Part shown: positions 25,513 through 33,297 of the stretch, piece after piece
How the letters are laid out: each line of letters begins with the position of its first letter
How positions within the stretch are numbered: the first letter of the stretch is position 1
From: Microbacterium paulum
GTDB taxonomy: Bacteria > Actinomycetota > Actinomycetes > Actinomycetales > Microbacteriaceae
Assembly (NCBI RefSeq): GCF_015707995.1
Contig: NZ_JAAGRY010000004.1
Coordinates: 21,121 to 85,120, forward strand
Direction: 5' to 3'
DNA: 64,000 nucleotides
The notes under the pieces: model-generated
Seen by the model: the letters and a program-made list of their open reading frames with translations, nothing else
Told to the model about the DNA's origin: nothing
Databases searched by the model: none
Program-made: the position numbers and the translations under genes

Positions 25513-27629
25513 TGTCGTCCCGGGCCGCGGCAGCCGCGCTCCCCCGCATCAACCCACCGATCCTGGCGGTCGGGTCGCTCCTGGCCGCCGCGCTCGTGAT
25601 CGTCGGTGTCGGCGCAATCCTCGAGGTGGCCGCCGGCCTCGTCGTGCTCGCGGCCACGGCAATGGTGCTGATAGCCGCGGCCGTCATCACGACCCATGTT
25701 CGGTCCTCGCGCCGTCAGGAGGCGATGGATCTGTGCATCCTGCGGATCTATGGCGCCCTGGGATGGCCTGTGCCGGCACGAGAGCATCTGGTGGCGTCTC
25801 GGTGGCGTGGAGGTTGGTTCGGGCGCCCGACGCGCGTGCTGGTGCGCTACAACCCCGTCTCCGACGAGTCGTTCCCCGAGATCCTCGGGGAGACCAAGCG
25901 AGTCATGGAGCGGGCGTTCGACACCCGATACAAGCTCGGCAAGCACAAGCCCCGCAAGGGGTGGTTCCTGCTGACCGTGAACCTGGCGGTCGAGGACACC
26001 AGCAAAGACGCCCAGATCGAACGGGTCAACACGGTGATCGCGAAGACCTTCAGTGGAGATGCGAAGGCGAGCGCGAAGTTCGTCGAGGAGAAGCTGCGCG
26101 AGATCACCGTCCGCTACGAGGTGACCCCCCGGCTCTCCTCCAACGCGCTGCGCGCGCGCATCGAGTCGCAGATCTCCGCGGTGCTCGACGGTCGGTGGCG
26201 GGCGTTCTGGGACCTGCAGCATGACACCGTCCGCTTCGAAGTGCGCCCCAACCTGTCAGGGGTCATCTTCAACCCCAACATCGCGCCGACCACGGTCGAC
26301 CCTCTCGCGACCTACGACGACCTCAAGGTGCCATTCGCTGTCGACGAAGACGGCAACACCATCTACTGGCGACCCAAGCGCGACCCGCACGGACTGATCA
26401 CCGGCAAGACCGGTGCTGGCAAGACCGTCGCGATGCTCGGCATCATCCAGTACCTCGCGGCACAGGGCTGGGAGATCTGGGGAATCGACGGCAAGCGCAT
26501 CGAACTGCTCGGCCTGCGCTCATGGCCGAACGTGCGCCTGATCGCTGGTCGCATCGACCACCAGGCGCGAGTCGCCCACGAGGTGTTCCGCATCATGCAG
26601 CAGCGCTTCGAGGACTACGAGAGCGGCCGCGTTCGCCTCGAGGACTTCACACCGGTGCTGTTCCCCATCGACGAGTTCAAGACGTTCAAGAACGCCGCCA
26701 CTCGCTGGTATCGCACCGTCAAGCCCAAGGGCCCGGGCACGCAGCCTCCTGTGCTCGAGGAGATCAGCGACTTCATGTCCCTGGCCCGCAAGGTGCGTAT
26801 GCACGCTCTCGTTGGCCTGCAGCGGCCCGACACAGAGTTCCTCACCGGCGACATGCGCGACAACTTCGGGTTCCGCGCCTCGTTCGGGCGCCTCTCCCCC
26901 GACGGCGCCCAGATGATGTGGAACTCGTACTCCATCGGCGTCACCGTGCCCGTCAACGCCAAGGGCCGCGGCATCGCCTACGACGACCACGGCGTGCCCG
27001 TCGAGATCCAGGCGTACTGGACTCCGGACCCCTACCAGACCGAAGCAGACCACCCCGAGAACTGGGTGTTCCCCGACGACATGAAACTCGTCGAGCAGAT
27101 CACTCCCAAGCACACCATCCACCAGCTGATGGCCGTCGTTGACCCCGAAGACCAACCCGACCTCGATGGAACCGGCGCCGAGGGGAACCCTGACTACAAC
27201 GACTACATGGCAGCGAGGATCGTCGAGGCCGGCCGAGCGGCCGAGCTGCAACGGAAAGCCGCCGGCATCTTCACCGGTCTCGACGACGACGACGCCGGCA
27301 AGCGCGTCGCCGAGCTCGAGCGCATCCAGCGCGAAGAGGCCGAGCCCGAGCTCGACGACACCGAGGAGCTGTTCCAGGGCTATGCGCAACCCGACGAGCT
27401 CGTCGTGGAAGAAGTACTCGACGATGAAGGGGGCCTCGCCCGGCAAGGCCTCCTCGCCCTCGTCGACCCCGACACCAACACCTGGGGCCTCGTCGAGTCC
27501 GCCGAGTACGACGAACTCGACGAGGGATACATCGCCTTCACCTACCGCGACTACGAGACCGGAGAACCCGGCACCCTCGCCCTCCCCACCGACGGCACCA
27601 TCACCGTCCGCGCACCAGAAACGGCGTGA
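25512..27629 (+). CDS. FtsK/TcpA-type conjugation coupling ATPase
   Basis: This 705-residue protein has two N-terminal membrane helices (about 12-55), a middle domain and an FtsK/SpoIIIE-like P-loop domain. Walker A ITGKTGAGKT lies at about 296-305, and Walker B is FTPVLFPIDEFKTF. Such proteins pump DNA or relaxosome into the channel in Gram-positive conjugation (TcpA, VirD4-like). The C-terminal 170 residues are acidic and may bind a relaxase. No relaxase gene is visible in the window. The start is in ATGA overlap with the small membrane protein. Confidence 0.85.
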   Translation: MSSRAAAAALPRINPPILAVGSLLAAALVIVGVGAILEVAAGLVVLAATAMVLIAAAVITTHVRSSRRQEAMDLCILRIYGALGWPVPAREHLVASRWRGGWFGRPTRVLVRYNPVSDESFPEILGETKRVMERAFDTRYKLGKHKPRKGWFLLTVNLAVEDTSKDAQIERVNTVIAKTFSGDAKASAKFVEEKLREITVRYEVTPRLSSNALRARIESQISAVLDGRWRAFWDLQHDTVRFEVRPNLSGVIFNPNIAPTTVDPLATYDDLKVPFAVDEDGNTIYWRPKRDPHGLITGKTGAGKTVAMLGIIQYLAAQGWEIWGIDGKRIELLGLRSWPNVRLIAGRIDHQARVAHEVFRIMQQRFEDYESGRVRLEDFTPVLFPIDEFKTFKNAATRWYRTVKPKGPGTQPPVLEEISDFMSLARKVRMHALVGLQRPDTEFLTGDMRDNFGFRASFGRLSPDGAQMMWNSYSIGVTVPVNAKGRGIAYDDHGVPVEIQAYWTPDPYQTEADHPENWVFPDDMKLVEQITPKHTIHQLMAVVDPEDQPDLDGTGAEGNPDYNDYMAARIVEAGRAAELQRKAAGIFTGLDDDDAGKRVAELERIQREEAEPELDDTEELFQGYAQPDELVVEEVLDDEGGLARQGLLALVDPDTNTWGLVESAEYDELDEGYIAFTYRDYETGEPGTLALPTDGTITVRAPETA

Positions 27630-27652
27630 CTGACCGATGTCCAGTCTTCGAG

Positions 27653-27671
27653 TGGGACGACACGCTAGTCC
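27653..27671. terminator. Small hairpin after conjugation operon
   Basis: GGGAC-gacacgcta-GTCCC lies 24 bp after the coupling ATPase stop. It is short and could be a weak terminator or an operator for the RHH gene that starts at 27716. Confidence 0.35.
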
Positions 27672-27715
27672 CAAATGTCTAGGCGTAGTGCTACCGCTAC
27701 CGCTACGCTGGCGGC

Positions 27716-27952
27716 ATGGCCGAGGCTCAAGCCCGCAGGAAGCGGGGCACAATGATCGACCCTGTTCCCGTCGGGTACAAGATCGAGCGCTCACGCCGTT
27801 CCCGCGTCGAACAGCTTGCCAAGAACGCAGGCGTGTCTGGCGCAGTCATGCTCGAGTTCATCATCGACCAGATCCAGGTCACCGATCAGGATCTCCCTGT
27901 CGGTTGGCCAGAGAACAGTCGCGACGAGGAGTTGCCTATCGAGATGGCCTAA
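27716..27952 (+). CDS. Small ribbon-helix-helix-like DNA-binding protein
   Basis: This 78-residue basic protein contains MIDPVPVGYKIERSRRSRVE, QLAKNAGVSGAVMLEFIID: a beta strand followed by two helices, the ribbon-helix-helix pattern of CopG/Arc-type repressors. It is a single gene followed by a clear terminator, so it may control plasmid copy number or the neighbouring rep gene. Confidence 0.65.
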   Translation: MAEAQARRKRGTMIDPVPVGYKIERSRRSRVEQLAKNAGVSGAVMLEFIIDQIQVTDQDLPVGWPENSRDEELPIEMA

Positions 27953-27957
27953 AAGCA

Positions 27958-27984
27958 AGGTCCCCCCGCCGAAGCGAGGGGACC
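27958..27984 (+). terminator. Rho-independent-type hairpin
   Basis: AGGTCCCC and GGGGACCT arms (27958-27965, 27977-27984), with an inner CGC/GCG pair, lie 6 bp after the RHH gene stop. No T-tract follows. Confidence 0.65.
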
Positions 27985-28179
27985 TGGTGTCAGTGGTTTC
28001 GAACTGAAGTGTTTGGCGACGCGCAGTTCGAACTAGTTCCTTCAAGATCCGCGACTTGCAGGTCGCATCTCTTGTCGTATGCGCCGGGAGGCAACCCGGG
28101 CCTTTGTTGCGCCCTCAACCAGCAGGAGGAGGTGACCCCATCGTAACTGCTACAGCTACCGTTTTCCAGCATCCGCGGC

Positions 28180-28223
28180 CGAAATCTGCAAGCAGTTTGC
28201 AAGAAAAATGCAAGCAGATTTCG
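28180..28223. repeat. Dispersed TTGCAAGCA/TTTC repeat, site A
   Basis: CGAAATCTGC and GCAGATTTCG form perfect 10-bp outer arms around TTTGCAAG and ATGCAAGCA elements. This is the fullest of five related sites (32155, 32314, 44881, 54072). It lies upstream of the Rep-like gene and is a candidate iteron or partition site. Confidence 0.55.
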
Positions 28224-28571
28224 CCTGAGAGCTCGTCTCTTGCTGGGGTGGCCCCTCAGCCCGTTTCATCTAGCGCGCCTGATGGGCTCTGCACCTGCCT
28301 GAGCAGACCCGCACGGAATCGCTCTAGCGCAGCTCCCCTGCCGTCGCCGTGCGTCGCTGGTGTGCACAGGTGGCGGCGTCCTCTGGCCTCGACCACGCCG
28401 GCCACAGGGCGTGGGTCGGGTTCGTCGGATGCTCCCTCGTCCCGGTCCTGGTCTTTGCCCGTCGCAGACGGCGCCTACAGCCGAATCGTGGCTTGGCATT
28501 CGGCGACGTCGTGGCTGGCGCTGGTCCGCCGGATACTCTCATCGACGCGTGGAGAGCAGCTTCGGGGGCGA

Positions 28572-29807
28572 GTGAAGATCTCGGCCGACACAGTCCTCCG
28601 CGTCGCGCAGATGGACGCGCAGTGCGCCGACCGACTCACTGGCAGAGGCGTCACCACCTCGCACGCGTCTGTCGCCCACCAGCTAGGCATGTCGGACCGC
28701 ACCGTTGGAGCAGCTCGCCGGCTGCTCGAGAAGCTCGGGCTCGCCGTCACCGTCGTGATGGGCAGGCACCTCTCCCCCGCCGAGCGCCGGCAGGCGAAGC
28801 GTTCCCACGGCGGTTACCAGGAAGCGGCAGCCTCCGTGCGTGCCATGACCATCCCCGAATCCGCGCGACCTGTGGAGAGTTTCCACCTACCGCGTAGCGG
28901 TTCAGTTCTTGAGGAACCTCACGATCAAAGGTGGTCACCAACGCGCGCCGGAGCGCACGGGACGGCCGCTCCGCGGCCGAAGCTGAGACGAAAGAGTCAA
29001 TCTCGCCCCCAGTCCCCCAGATCGCCCCGCCCAATCGCACTGCAGGAGTTCGCCTGGAGGATCGCTCGCAACTACGGCCTGCACTCCCCCGGCCCCGCAA
29101 CGACACCAGGAGCGCTCTTCGGCGGCCGGCACATCGGCCACCTGTGCAACATCCTCGAGCGCTACCACGTCACCCCTGACCGCTACACCCTCGAGACGCT
29201 GCGCGCCGAGCTCGACGAGGCGCTGAGCGCGGCCCGGATCCGGCCACTCGAGAACGCAGACAAGCACGACCGGCTCGCGCACTTCGCCTGGATGCTCGGG
29301 AAGCTCCAGGCGGCCACGAAGGGACAGACCCGCAGGGAGAAGCAGCTCCAAGACCACGAGAACCGGGTCAGGGCTCGGGCCGCGGCCGCGGAACAAGCAC
29401 GGGCCCGTGCCGAAGAGGAAGCAGCAGTACTCGAGGAAGCCGAGACGGCGCGCGCAGCGTTCTTCGCCGAGCACCACCGCTCAGCACCCCGCCGGTCGAG
29501 CACGTCCCAGGCGGCTCGCGCCGCTGCCACCAAGGCGCTCGTGACCGCGCTCGTGGGATCGATCCCCCTCCACCAGCACACCAGAGCTCTTCAGCAGCTG
29601 GTGGGCGACATCACGCTCCTCGAGAGAGCTCTCGTCGACGCCGACTGGACTCCCGCGCACGATCAGGTCGAACGCCGGGCGTGCTGGGAGCACGATGGCC
29701 AGTCGATCACGATCGAACTGTACGGCGAGCAGGCGAAGGTCATTACGACACCTCTCGCGATTCCCGAACCTGTCGCGGAGCTCCTCCTCCTTATCCAAAT
29801 CCGCTAA
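28572..29807 (+). CDS. Rep-like HTH replication/maintenance protein
   Basis: This is a 411-residue product from GTG 28572 (VKISADTVLRVAQMDAQCAD). The frame is open back to 28056, so the true start is uncertain. I prefer a downstream start because repeat site A lies inside the open upstream part. It has a helix-turn-helix (SHASVAHQLGMSDRTVGAAR), a Pro/Ser/Arg linker, a helical domain with GRHIGHLCNILERYHVTPDR, and an Ala/Glu coiled coil (ARAAAAEQARARAEEEAAVL). Its place beside parAB suggests a plasmid replication initiator, but no catalytic motif is seen. Confidence 0.6.
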   Translation: MKISADTVLRVAQMDAQCADRLTGRGVTTSHASVAHQLGMSDRTVGAARRLLEKLGLAVTVVMGRHLSPAERRQAKRSHGGYQEAAASVRAMTIPESARPVESFHLPRSGSVLEEPHDQRWSPTRAGAHGTAAPRPKLRRKSQSRPQSPRSPRPIALQEFAWRIARNYGLHSPGPATTPGALFGGRHIGHLCNILERYHVTPDRYTLETLRAELDEALSAARIRPLENADKHDRLAHFAWMLGKLQAATKGQTRREKQLQDHENRVRARAAAAEQARARAEEEAAVLEEAETARAAFFAEHHRSAPRRSSTSQAARAAATKALVTALVGSIPLHQHTRALQQLVGDITLLERALVDADWTPAHDQVERRACWEHDGQSITIELYGEQAKVITTPLAIPEPVAELLLLIQIR

Positions 29808-29935
29808 TAACGTGATTAGCGGGAAGAACGGAAGACACGGTAATGCCGTGTATTGCGGGAAGAACGGAATACACGTTATATTCGTTAAGCACGTTGATAC
29901 GTGTATTGCCGGAAACGACGGTAATCCCGTCATTA
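29801..29935. repeat. Repeat-rich region upstream of parA, candidate centromere
   Basis: The AT-richer 135 bp between the Rep-like and parA genes contains three nested inverted repeats: CCGCTAAT/ATTAGCGG (29801-29822), ACACGG/CCGTGT (29835-29851) and AATACACGT/ACGTGTATT (29868-29907). It also holds two direct copies of GCGGGAAGAACGGAA. This density of repeats directly before parA is typical of a partition site that also works as the par operator. Confidence 0.6.
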
Positions 29936-29951
29936 ACACTGGAGGATGAGA

Positions 29952-30950
29952 GTGGCTGCTCAAGGACATCTGATCGACCACGCAGTGCTCAGCAGAGTCA
30001 TCGCAGTCGAGAGCCTCAAGGGTGGCGTCGGTAAGACGACGCTCGTCGCAAACGTCGGCGGCTACTTCGCTCTCAACGACAGGCGCGTGCTTCTCGTCGA
30101 CCTGGACCCGCAGGGAAACCTCGAGGACGACCTCGGCTACTCCGGGGATGAACGCAACGACGAGGGGGAGTCGCTCGCCAAGGCGCTCATGTTCAGTGGG
30201 ACCGTCGACGCGATCACCGAAGTGAGGCCGAACCTCGATGTGTGGGCCGGCGGGGGAGCATTACACAACGTGACCGCCGCGCTCAGCGCGGAGATGGGCC
30301 GCAACCCCGCGGCCGCGAAGCTCGCGCTGGCGCGCATTCTCGCTCCCGTCGCCGACGACTACGACTACATCTTCCTCGACTGCCCCCCTGGCGATGGGGT
30401 TCTGCAGCTGGCCGCACTGTCGGCCGCGCGCTGGGTCCTGGTGCCGAGCAAGACCGATATGTCCAGCATCAAGGGCGTCGCGAAGGTCGCCGAGCGCATC
30501 GACCAGGTCCTCGACGTGAACCGGGGCATCGACCTCCTCGGCGTCGTCCTCACCGACGTCGGAACCGCCACCGCACGAAAGGACGGCACCGTAGTCGTCC
30601 GCAACGCGGAGAAGGACGCCCGTCACGCTCTCGACGAGATGTTCGGCGTCGGAGACGAAGACGGTATCGGCCGAGACATCGTCTTCCAGCGGACAGTCCG
30701 CCACAGCGAGGCCGTCGCCAGCCAGGCCCGCAACGCGGGCCTCCTGGCCTACGAGCTCGACGACCGCGCCAAGGAGGAGACCAAGGCCGGCATCGCCTGG
30801 TGGAAGATCCGCAGCGGCGAGCTCAAGAACAAGCAGCTCACGAGCTCGACCGCCGGATCCGTCGCCGACGATCTGCACGCGATCGCCCTCGAAATCAACG
30901 CCCGCCTCGTCGAAGCCGAAGCAACGCAGCTGGAAGGAGCACACGCATGA
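29952..30950 (+). CDS. parA: ParA partition ATPase
   Basis: This product of about 332 residues has the deviant Walker A SLKGGVGKTTLVANVG near residue 23, switch I-like LLVDLDPQGNLEDDLGY and Walker B-like YIFLDCPPGDG. It drives plasmid segregation with the ParB-like protein encoded next. I prefer GTG 29952 as start because GGAGG is 6 bp upstream of it and abuts the ATG at 29946. Its stop overlaps the next gene's ATG. The C-terminal 90 residues extend beyond the core. Confidence 0.88.
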   Translation: MAAQGHLIDHAVLSRVIAVESLKGGVGKTTLVANVGGYFALNDRRVLLVDLDPQGNLEDDLGYSGDERNDEGESLAKALMFSGTVDAITEVRPNLDVWAGGGALHNVTAALSAEMGRNPAAAKLALARILAPVADDYDYIFLDCPPGDGVLQLAALSAARWVLVPSKTDMSSIKGVAKVAERIDQVLDVNRGIDLLGVVLTDVGTATARKDGTVVVRNAEKDARHALDEMFGVGDEDGIGRDIVFQRTVRHSEAVASQARNAGLLAYELDDRAKEETKAGIAWWKIRSGELKNKQLTSSTAGSVADDLHAIALEINARLVEAEATQLEGAHA

Positions 30951-31381
30951 GCGACGACAGCCGACGCACCATCCCCGGGCTCGCCCCCCGGAAGGTGAGC
31001 CCGAAGACCATGATCGCCCGCAACCGCCCCGCGCCGCCTATCGGGGCCGCCCCCGCGGAAGGCATCGAGGGGGCACCCACCGCCTCTGAGCGCCCCACGG
31101 TCGCACCGGAAGCACCTCGGCGTGCCACGGCGCCCAGGAAGCCCGCCACAGCCCTCAAGAGCGAGCAGGGGCGTGTCAACACGTACATCGACGCCGACAC
31201 TCGCTCCCGCGTCGTCGCGACGTACAAGGCGACCGCGCACCTCGAGGGAGACGAGTCCTTCAGCGCGTTCGTCGAGACCGCGCTGCTGAACGAGACCATC
31301 CGCCGCGAGCAGCTGCACAACGACGGAGAACCGTTCGCCGCCAGCGGCAAACTGCAGCGCGGTCGCCCCATGCGCGGCTGA
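30947..31381 (+). CDS. ParB-like RHH centromere-binding protein
   Basis: This 144-residue protein has a disordered N-terminal half rich in Pro/Ala/Arg and a C-terminal ribbon-helix-helix region (RVNTYIDADTRSRVVATYKA, FSAFVETALLNETIRRE). Disordered tail plus RHH is the arrangement of small ParB/ParR proteins that bind the centromere and stimulate ParA. It is translationally coupled to parA by ATGA. Confidence 0.75.
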   Translation: MSDDSRRTIPGLAPRKVSPKTMIARNRPAPPIGAAPAEGIEGAPTASERPTVAPEAPRRATAPRKPATALKSEQGRVNTYIDADTRSRVVATYKATAHLEGDESFSAFVETALLNETIRREQLHNDGEPFAASGKLQRGRPMRG

Positions 31382-31427
31382 GTACACGCACCAGCGAGCG
31401 TGTATCCGTGGGGGATACCCTCGCAGC

Positions 31428-32168
31428 ATGTGCGGCCGATACGCCCTGAGCTCAACGACCAACGAGCTGATCACAGCCTTCGTCGCCGCCGGCGGCCGCG
31501 CGGCAGACTGGCGCCCCACCTACTCGATCGCCCCGACAACGTCGGCGCCGATCGTGCGGACCGGCACGGACCAGGACCGCGACCCACGTGAGCTCACGCT
31601 GGCGCGATGGGACTGGCCCAAGCCCCCGAACAGACCGGCCGGTGGACCGATCATCAACGCGCGCATCGAGAAGCTCACGAGCCGCTTCTGGGTCGGTGCG
31701 TTCTCGCGGAGCCGATGCCTCGTGCCGATGTCTCCCGGGTACATCGAGTGGACGGGGCCCGCCGGCGACAAGCAGCCTCACCTGATCTCCGGCGACGGCC
31801 TGTTGGCCGCGGCCGGGCTCACGTGGACGACGGAGATCTCCGGTGCCCGCGCGCGTGTGTTCGTCGTCGTCACCCGAGAAGCGCGCGACGCCTCCGGAGA
31901 AGTCCACGACCGGATGCCGGCGTTCGTCACACCAGACCTCTGGGATGCCTGGCTCGACCCGACCCCGCTCACCGTCGACGGCGATGCACGCGCCTCCGCC
32001 GGCAACCGGGAAGAACTGCTCGAGCTGCTCGATCACAGCTCGCAGGCCGTCGCCCGTACGATGCGAACCCGCCTGGTGAACCGCAGCCTGAACAACAGCC
32101 GCACCGTCGACAAGCATGACGCGCGGATCCTCGATCCGATCACCGAGCCCACCGCGAAACCTGCTTGA
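31428..32168 (+). CDS. SRAP domain protein (HMCES/YedK family)
   Basis: This 246-residue protein begins MCGRYALSS, exposing the catalytic Cys2 that crosslinks to abasic sites in single-stranded DNA. The other active-site elements are present: INARIEK (Asn), PGYIEWTG (Glu) and VHDRMPAFV (His). SRAP proteins protect ssDNA and are often carried on phages and plasmids. Here it follows parAB and may protect incoming single-stranded conjugative DNA. A small hairpin (GTATCC/GGATAC) lies just upstream. Confidence 0.9.
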   Translation: MCGRYALSSTTNELITAFVAAGGRAADWRPTYSIAPTTSAPIVRTGTDQDRDPRELTLARWDWPKPPNRPAGGPIINARIEKLTSRFWVGAFSRSRCLVPMSPGYIEWTGPAGDKQPHLISGDGLLAAAGLTWTTEISGARARVFVVVTREARDASGEVHDRMPAFVTPDLWDAWLDPTPLTVDGDARASAGNREELLELLDHSSQAVARTMRTRLVNRSLNNSRTVDKHDARILDPITEPTAKPA

Positions 32169-32182
32169 AAAATGCAAGCAGC
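32155..32182. repeat. Dispersed TTGCAAGCA/TTTC repeat, site B
   Basis: GAAAC followed by CTGCTTG-aaaaatg-CAAGCAG, a perfect 7-bp inverted repeat overlapping the SRAP stop codon. It is related to site A. Confidence 0.5.
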
Positions 32183-32313
32183 TCCCGCCCCCGGATCGCG
32201 CACGGCTTGTGCGCGGAACGTGTACCGGGGGAGAGGGCCTGTTGGTCTGAGCCTCCGCATCTCTCTCGCGCCATAGCGCGGATCGAAGCTGCGGCTCAGC
32301 CTAACACGGGCGG

Positions 32314-32356
32314 CGAAACCTGCATGCAAAATACACGCAATTTGCAAGCACGTTTC
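32314..32356. repeat. Dispersed TTGCAAGCA/TTTC repeat, site C (split by transposon)
   Basis: CGAAACCTGC on the left and TTTGCAAGCACGTTTC on the right, with GCATGCAAAATACACGCAA between. The Tn7-like element inserted at the right edge and duplicated the terminal GTTTC. After the element the sequence resumes GTTTCGCGCC (40474), which restores the GTTTCG arm seen in site A. Confidence 0.55.
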
Positions 32357-32389
32357 TGTCCGATGACAACGCATCTGTAGTTTCTGCCA
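32357..32389 (+). repeat. Left terminal inverted repeat of Tn7-like element
   Basis: The 33-bp end starts TGTCCGATGACA and ends in the first TnsB-like core CTGTAGTTTCTGCC. It pairs with 40441-40473 with a single mismatch at position 13. Confidence 0.92.
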
Positions 32390-32562
32390 TCGATTCTGTG
32401 GTTGTGACAACCGACCTGTAGTTTCTGCCAATCCATCTGTAGTTTCTGCGGGCCCGTCGTCTGTCTGCGGGCGTGTCTCGTCGCCTGCGTGCCTGGTCGG
32501 TCGTACTCTGGCGGCGTCAGAGGACTCTCCAACTGAACAATCTCGTCGAGATCGGAGAGCAG

Positions 32563-33297
32563 ATGTCGTTGAAGCGCTGGGAACCCGCGGCTACGGTGAA
32601 CGCGCCGCACGCTCAGATTGAGTACGTGCTTCGGGGCGTGGATCATCGCCGGGATTCTGTTGACGTGGTCGATGTGCAGTTCGAGGCCGTCGACAAGGTC
32701 CGGACCCCGAAGTCGTGGAAGCACAAGAAGAACTACATGGGCCAGTACTGGGCCGCCACGACCGGCGGGCATGTCTGGTTCGAGTCCTTGTATGAACGGG
32801 TCGCCCTCATGCAGATGGACCGTGACCCTGCTGTCGCTGCGATCGCGTCTCAGCCGATGTGGATTGACTGGGCGGGAACGCCTCGACGCCACGCGCCCGA
32901 CTTCTTCGTCCGCTTCCGCAATGGATCGGCGGCGGTGATCGATGTGAAGCCTCTGCTGCGCATCAAGCCGGATGACGTCGAAGCATTCGATTGGACTTCG
33001 GCCCTGTGTGGCGAGCTGGGGTGGGACTACTTCGTTGTGCACGACATCAGTGAGAGCGAGGGCCGCAATCTTCGCTTCCTGTCCGGCTACCGGTATGACC
33101 GGTGGCGCGATTCGGCGAGTTTGGATGTGATGCGTGCCCACTCCGGTGAGTCCGCGCGGTTGTCGGAGTGGGCGAGCCTGCTGGAGGGTGTAGCGCCTCA
33201 GCCGCTGGGTGCGGTCTACTCGGCGTTGTGGTGGCGGGATCTGATCTTCGACTCGTCGCGGCGTTTGTCGTTAACGACGGTCGCGAAGGCGGCGTGA
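32563..33297 (+). CDS. tnsA: TnsA-like transposon endonuclease
   Basis: This 244-residue protein from ATG 32563 has a GGAGAG ribosome-binding site; GTG 32473 is a weaker upstream alternative. It has the restriction-endonuclease-like catalytic triad of TnsA: FESLYER (Glu74/Glu78), HAPDFFV (Asp113) and AVIDVKP (Asp127-Lys129). TnsA cuts the 5' strands at the transposon ends so that the element moves by cut-and-paste. The C-terminal domain would contact TnsB. It overlaps the TnsB gene by GTGA. Confidence 0.88.
   Translation: MSLKRWEPAATVNAPHAQIEYVLRGVDHRRDSVDVVDVQFEAVDKVRTPKSWKHKKNYMGQYWAATTGGHVWFESLYERVALMQMDRDPAVAAIASQPMWIDWAGTPRRHAPDFFVRFRNGSAAVIDVKPLLRIKPDDVEAFDWTSALCGELGWDYFVVHDISESEGRNLRFLSGYRYDRWRDSASLDVMRAHSGESARLSEWASLLEGVAPQPLGAVYSALWWRDLIFDSSRRLSLTTVAKAA

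Noticed and set aside
27955..28140. tRNA-like segment after the RHH gene
   Set aside because: The hairpin looks tRNA-like at first glance, but there is no cloverleaf and no TTCRA loop; it is a terminator followed by plain sequence.
29815..29935. CRISPR array
   Set aside because: The repeats are nested inverted repeats of unequal length without regular spacers, better explained as a partition site.
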